DNA from: Pholiota molesta
Lineage: Eukaryota; Basidiomycota; Agaricomycetes; Agaricales; Strophariaceae
DNA: 64,000 nucleotides
Reading direction: 5' to 3'
NCBI GenBank assembly: GCA_014925825.1
Contig: JACGCK010000236.1
Span: 1-64,000 of the forward strand
Part shown: positions 60,379 through 64,000 of the stretch, piece by piece
Position numbering within the stretch: position 1 is the first letter of the stretch
How the letters are laid out: the number at the start of each line of letters is the position of its first letter
Made by a program: the position numbers and the translations under genes
Notes under the pieces: model-generated
Told to the model about the DNA's origin: nothing
The model's input: the letters and a program-made list of their open reading frames with translations, nothing else
The model's database searches: none

Positions 60379-61579
60379 TCAATGAACCGCCTTCTTCAGA
60401 AACTTTAGATTATCTGGAAGTCACGACTTTGCAGCTGTACAGCATTTCTCGTTCCTCTCTTTCGCGGAGATCTAGTATAGTAACCACTTATTGATATTTA
60501 TTCGCATGGACATTGACCTTGGACATACCTCTTGTATTTGCTAAATTATCTAACATCTATCATCACACATCATCGTTTCAACTTCCACTGTAGATTTATA
60601 CTCATCCGATACATAGATAAAGCACTAAAGTTGTAGCTTTTTTGCGATTTTTCTTCTCATCACTTTCCTTTCCACGTTTTGTTACAACTCGTCTAGACAT
60701 AATATTTATGGGAATCGCATAACATGCTGCCCTGACCGAAATTATTTCGGCGTCTTTTACTTAAAGCAGATTTGAGCACGACGGGTATTTTACTACGGTA
60801 TTATAATTACCTTGATGAATTCACTTATGATCCATATCATTATGTTTCTGCCCTAGGTAAACTTTATCATCTACTGATAAATACCTCAAGCCTGGAATGA
60901 AGAAACCTCTAGTGGTTGTCTGTTAGTCTCTGGTAGCAATCAATACGTCTTCCTTTGATACATCTACATTGATCTTATTTAACTCGGACTATTAGTTTCC
61001 GGTAAATAGGCCGCCTAATTCAACAACCCGTGCGCATAATCCTGCATAATCGTTGCGTCAAGTCAGGTCAAGTCGCTCGAAAAACGTGGAATAGATGACG
61101 AATTCCCCCTGGATGGTCTTCTTCATGATCAACAGTTGGTTTCTATCTAGCGAGTTAATCAGATGTTCTTTGATGCGTTTCTTATCATGAGAGCTGCTAT
61201 TATTGAGTACATTGACCTCAAGATTACAACTGATTACAACTGAATATTTCGTTCATGGTCATCGATATCTCATCATGCATCAGCAACCAGCATATTTATA
61301 GATGCTGCCCCCACTCCGCGCACCTCCTGTCGACCAATCAGCTATCGCATGAGTCGTGATCATATGCCACTTGCACTTGGTATGCTACAAAAGCCCCCTT
61401 TCTTCCCCTTGCTCTTTGCTTCTGTTTATGCGGGTGATGCGGGTCGGAATGTGTGGGATTCTCTTAAATATTGGACTGGGCAATGCTTCTTTCTATTCCC
61501 GTTTTCCCTTTGCTTTCCGATCGCCATACCTGCAGCTCCGAAATCCAGCCTCCTCGACGGAGGTGTGAAATCAGGCAAC
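60379..61579. other. Intergenic, nothing recognised
   Basis: AT-rich, no gene. A frame at 61349-61678 overlaps the first exon of the pseudogene in another frame and looks accidental. Confidence 0.4.
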
Positions 61580-63264
61580 ATGGTGGAAGGTGTTCTCAGT
61601 GAAGCTAAATTTGTGGCTCTATACAGAGGAAATATAATTCCTCTCAATGCCTGTTGTAAGTCAACTCATCTCAGTTGACTATGATTCAGTTAGAAAGGTT
61701 TACAAGCGGAGGGATACTGACTATCTGAACTTTGCTTTGTTAAAATAGTGCCTGGGTTAACATGGGTGCTCCACGACTATCGTGAGTGATCCTTCACATG
61801 CAATCTTTGATTAGAAGGCTAATCAGTTACGGTTTCTGCCGCGCAGTAATAACTATTGAAGATGAGGCGAGTAATCCCGTGTTCTTCAACTAAGTCTACC
61901 CACCTTGACGTTGAATGGTTGATACTATCAGGTTCGACATATTTGGGTAGGTCTAAAATACTTTCCCTTGACTGTCAAAATCTGACGTCGCATTAAATTA
62001 GCCACATAGGATGAATCTCGGCAAAGCACTATTCCTATGGGTACGAATCCACTCCGTCATTTCGCGGAGTGCTTTCTGACGTCGCCAATAAAACAGATTC
62101 GCTACTATGGAATTTTGTTGCTGTTTTTTGACGTTATCCAAATCCACGTCTTCTCAATTCCAGGAATAACGAACGATACACTGTATGTCAAACCAATTTC
62201 TTGGCTCTCAGATAATATAACTTGACTGTTGTTTCATTCTGTTGCTTAGATGCGTAGCGATGGACTCGATCATTCGGATAGTAGGAGCATTAAGCCTGTG
62301 GGCAATTGAGATTATGATGCAGATGAGAATATACGCGTTGTATAAGTGCTCGCGCAAGGTAAATAAGGAGCGATATGCCGCATCATCCCAGGAAATGTGG
62401 TCAAAATTAACTCATGGCCATCTGTCTAGGTTGCGTTCATCAACTTCTTCTGTTTTTGGGTTCTATCGCGGCCTTTTCTGGATTCTTATCTTCAACGGTA
62501 TCAGGCGCCGCTCAGTTATCGCTGAGGCCATCCATTACCCCTCCTGGCTGCCCGTCAATTCATTCGGGAATTGAATGGATACAATGATTCCTGGTAAGCA
62601 TAAGCTAGTATTAGTTATAAAATTGACTGATATAAACCCTGTAATCAAAAGCAACGTATTCGAGAGTATTCTCTTTTCTGGCTCTGTATAAACCCTTAAA
62701 TCAACCGCTGGTCGATGGAGGAAGGGATCAAAAGTGTCACTTTACCAGTTGATTCTAAGGATAATGTGCTATACTTTTCGGGTACGTACTTGCAACAGCT
62801 ATCTGCTCTTCCCAACAGTGTCTCCCTTAGGATACCTGCCTTTGATCTTCAACAACCTCATGGTGTGGTAAGTCTACTTCTCACCTCGTGATCAGCTTTT
62901 GAGGTTGATCAGACTTGATTTTCACAGGCATTACCAAAATTCCTTGTCAGTTATTCGTAGGTTGCTATCAAACTGGCCCGGTTAAAAGTTAACATGTGCC
63001 CACAGTCCATTTCATGCCGCCATGGAAATCATGACATCCCGTTTACTTATCAATTATATAAAATTTCTAATAGACCGTCCAGATTCAATCACAGGGAGGA
63101 AAGGGGAAAACAACTGGCATCGGGGAGACATACGGTGTTGCTGCGGCCAAACCTCCACTCGATATAAGGTATCAGAGACTGGAACTGCAATAAATTTCCA
63201 ATTATTTAGATTTGAATCTATGTATGTACGCTTTGTAACATTGTTATTATTATTGGCGATATAG
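61580..63264 (+). pseudogene. Decayed DUF6533 seven-helix membrane protein gene
   Basis: The first exons are intact (61580-61655, 61749-61781, 61847-61866, 61932-61946 and on). They read MVEGVLSEAKFVALYRGN, TWVLHDYLITIEDE and VRHIW, then MNLGKALFLWIRYYGILLLFF. This is the DUF6533 start (a D-Y-L-x-T-x-x-x-E block, then helices). LSLWAIEIMMQMRIYALYKCS follows near 62290-62350. Beyond about 62420 the family motifs jump frames: FNGIRRRSVIAEAI is in one frame, PPGCPSIHSGIEWIQ in another, where a TGA replaces the expected tryptophan codon at about 62588. Later blocks (DNVLYFSG, YLPLIFNNLMVW, FHAAMEIMTSRLLIN) are again in different frames. The gene therefore appears dead in its second half. The family is a fungal membrane group of unknown role. 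One intron has a GC donor (61867). Confidence 0.7.
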
Positions 63265-64000
63265 AGATTGGTCGAGTCCTCATAGACTGGCGGCATTATT
63301 CCTGTGCATAAAAGGCTTGCTTGGGGATCTAGACGCCCCGGATTCGGTACGACATGAAGCGGGATATATGTTTGTGTGTCAGAAAATTCAAACAGCACAA
63401 ATCCATCCTTCCGACTTTCTGGCGTCACTGCGGTAGGAAAGTAACCTTTCACGGCGCTCGACCTCAAAATGTAAAGCAAAGTAAGGTAGCCTGTGTGAAT
63501 AAGTACTCAATAGAATTGATCAAGTCAATCAAAATCAGCATCACATTACTTGACTTAAGGGCCTCGAGCTAACATGATTATTCGCTCAATATTCGCTTGG
63601 CTTATTGTATTATTATAATCATATACAAATTTTAGCCTTAGAAGAGATTTGAGCGTGCCTTGATTAGTGTACCAGTGGTACTCAATTGCGAAGTCAACGC
63701 AAAATGAGTCGCTGTCCATTGCGGTCAGCGATTAACTTAGAGGAGCATCAAGCCCAAGCAAGGCCAAACAACCGGCTCCATTGTATGATAGTCAGCGGTG
63801 GCGCGTGCTTTCGGACAATTCTAATCTTCCATTGAACCAAGTACTTGCAATCCGGGCAGCATTCGGATCCCTGTTATATTCCTGTTCGCCTCGAGGCGAG
63901 GCTGCATATGCATAGCTTTCTCTTCCATGTACTATCTTGGCTAGATGGGCGCGGCGTGGCATACCAGCGCTGCAGCGCACACTGACAGTACACGAGAAGT
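63265..64000. other. Right end, nothing recognised
   Basis: Minus-strand frames at 63054-63479 and 63792-63980 lack support. No gene called. Confidence 0.4.

Overview
The window is nuclear DNA of a basidiomycete, very probably a mushroom-forming Agaricomycete. The genes are dense and on both strands. They are broken by many short introns, mostly 47 to 85 bp with GT-AG ends. Several families are typical of Agaricomycetes: DUF6535, DUF6533, DUF6593, F-box proteins of that clade, and a serine/threonine-stalked single-pass membrane family. Splice coordinates were worked out by hand from reading frame and splice signals. No transcript evidence was available.

Layout, left to right. 1-4.3 kb is gene-poor and holds a 280-bp element with terminal inverted repeats. 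4.3-8.6 kb has an F-box gene with no visible start codon and a DUF6535 membrane protein. 9.2-14.7 kb is a large inverted duplication: two paralogous secreted beta-domain proteins face away from a p24 (emp24/gp25L) cargo receptor between them. 15-17.7 kb hides two small genes made of tiny exons: a nine-exon acidic protein and a 90-residue single-pass membrane protein. 19.1-28.0 kb carries three minus-strand genes: a long hypothetical nuclear-type protein, a 903-residue RING-H2 protein and a probably mitochondrial conserved protein. 29-33.5 kb is a tandem duplication of a single-pass membrane protein gene. 33.9-41.1 kb contains SEC23 (COPII coat) and a 19-exon oligopeptide transporter (OPT family).

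41.5-46.6 kb is a complete Ty1/copia retrotransposon. Its 248-bp LTRs look identical, its target duplication is intact (AATCC), and its 1508-codon polyprotein is open. It sits inside the last codons of a minus-strand tartrate/D-malate dehydrogenase-type gene. The severed original C-terminus of that gene can still be read on the far side of the element. Then come a DUF1770 protein, the GPI-anchor de-N-acetylase (PIG-L/GPI12), a 1149-residue RRM-like low-complexity protein with SUMO-interaction-like motifs at both ends, a UBC4/5-type E2 ubiquitin-conjugating enzyme, a DUF6593 protein, and a decaying DUF6533 pseudogene.

Functionally this is a mixed housekeeping and accessory stretch. The p24 receptor, SEC23 and PIG-L all belong to early secretory-pathway and GPI-anchor biology. 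The RING protein, the E2 and the F-box protein belong to ubiquitin signalling. They are dispersed and show no sign of a gene cluster. I saw no CRISPR array, rRNA or convincing tRNA, and no clear novel multi-gene system. The most notable observations are the retrotransposon-severed dehydrogenase, the inverted duplication around the p24 gene, and the hidden micro-exon genes.
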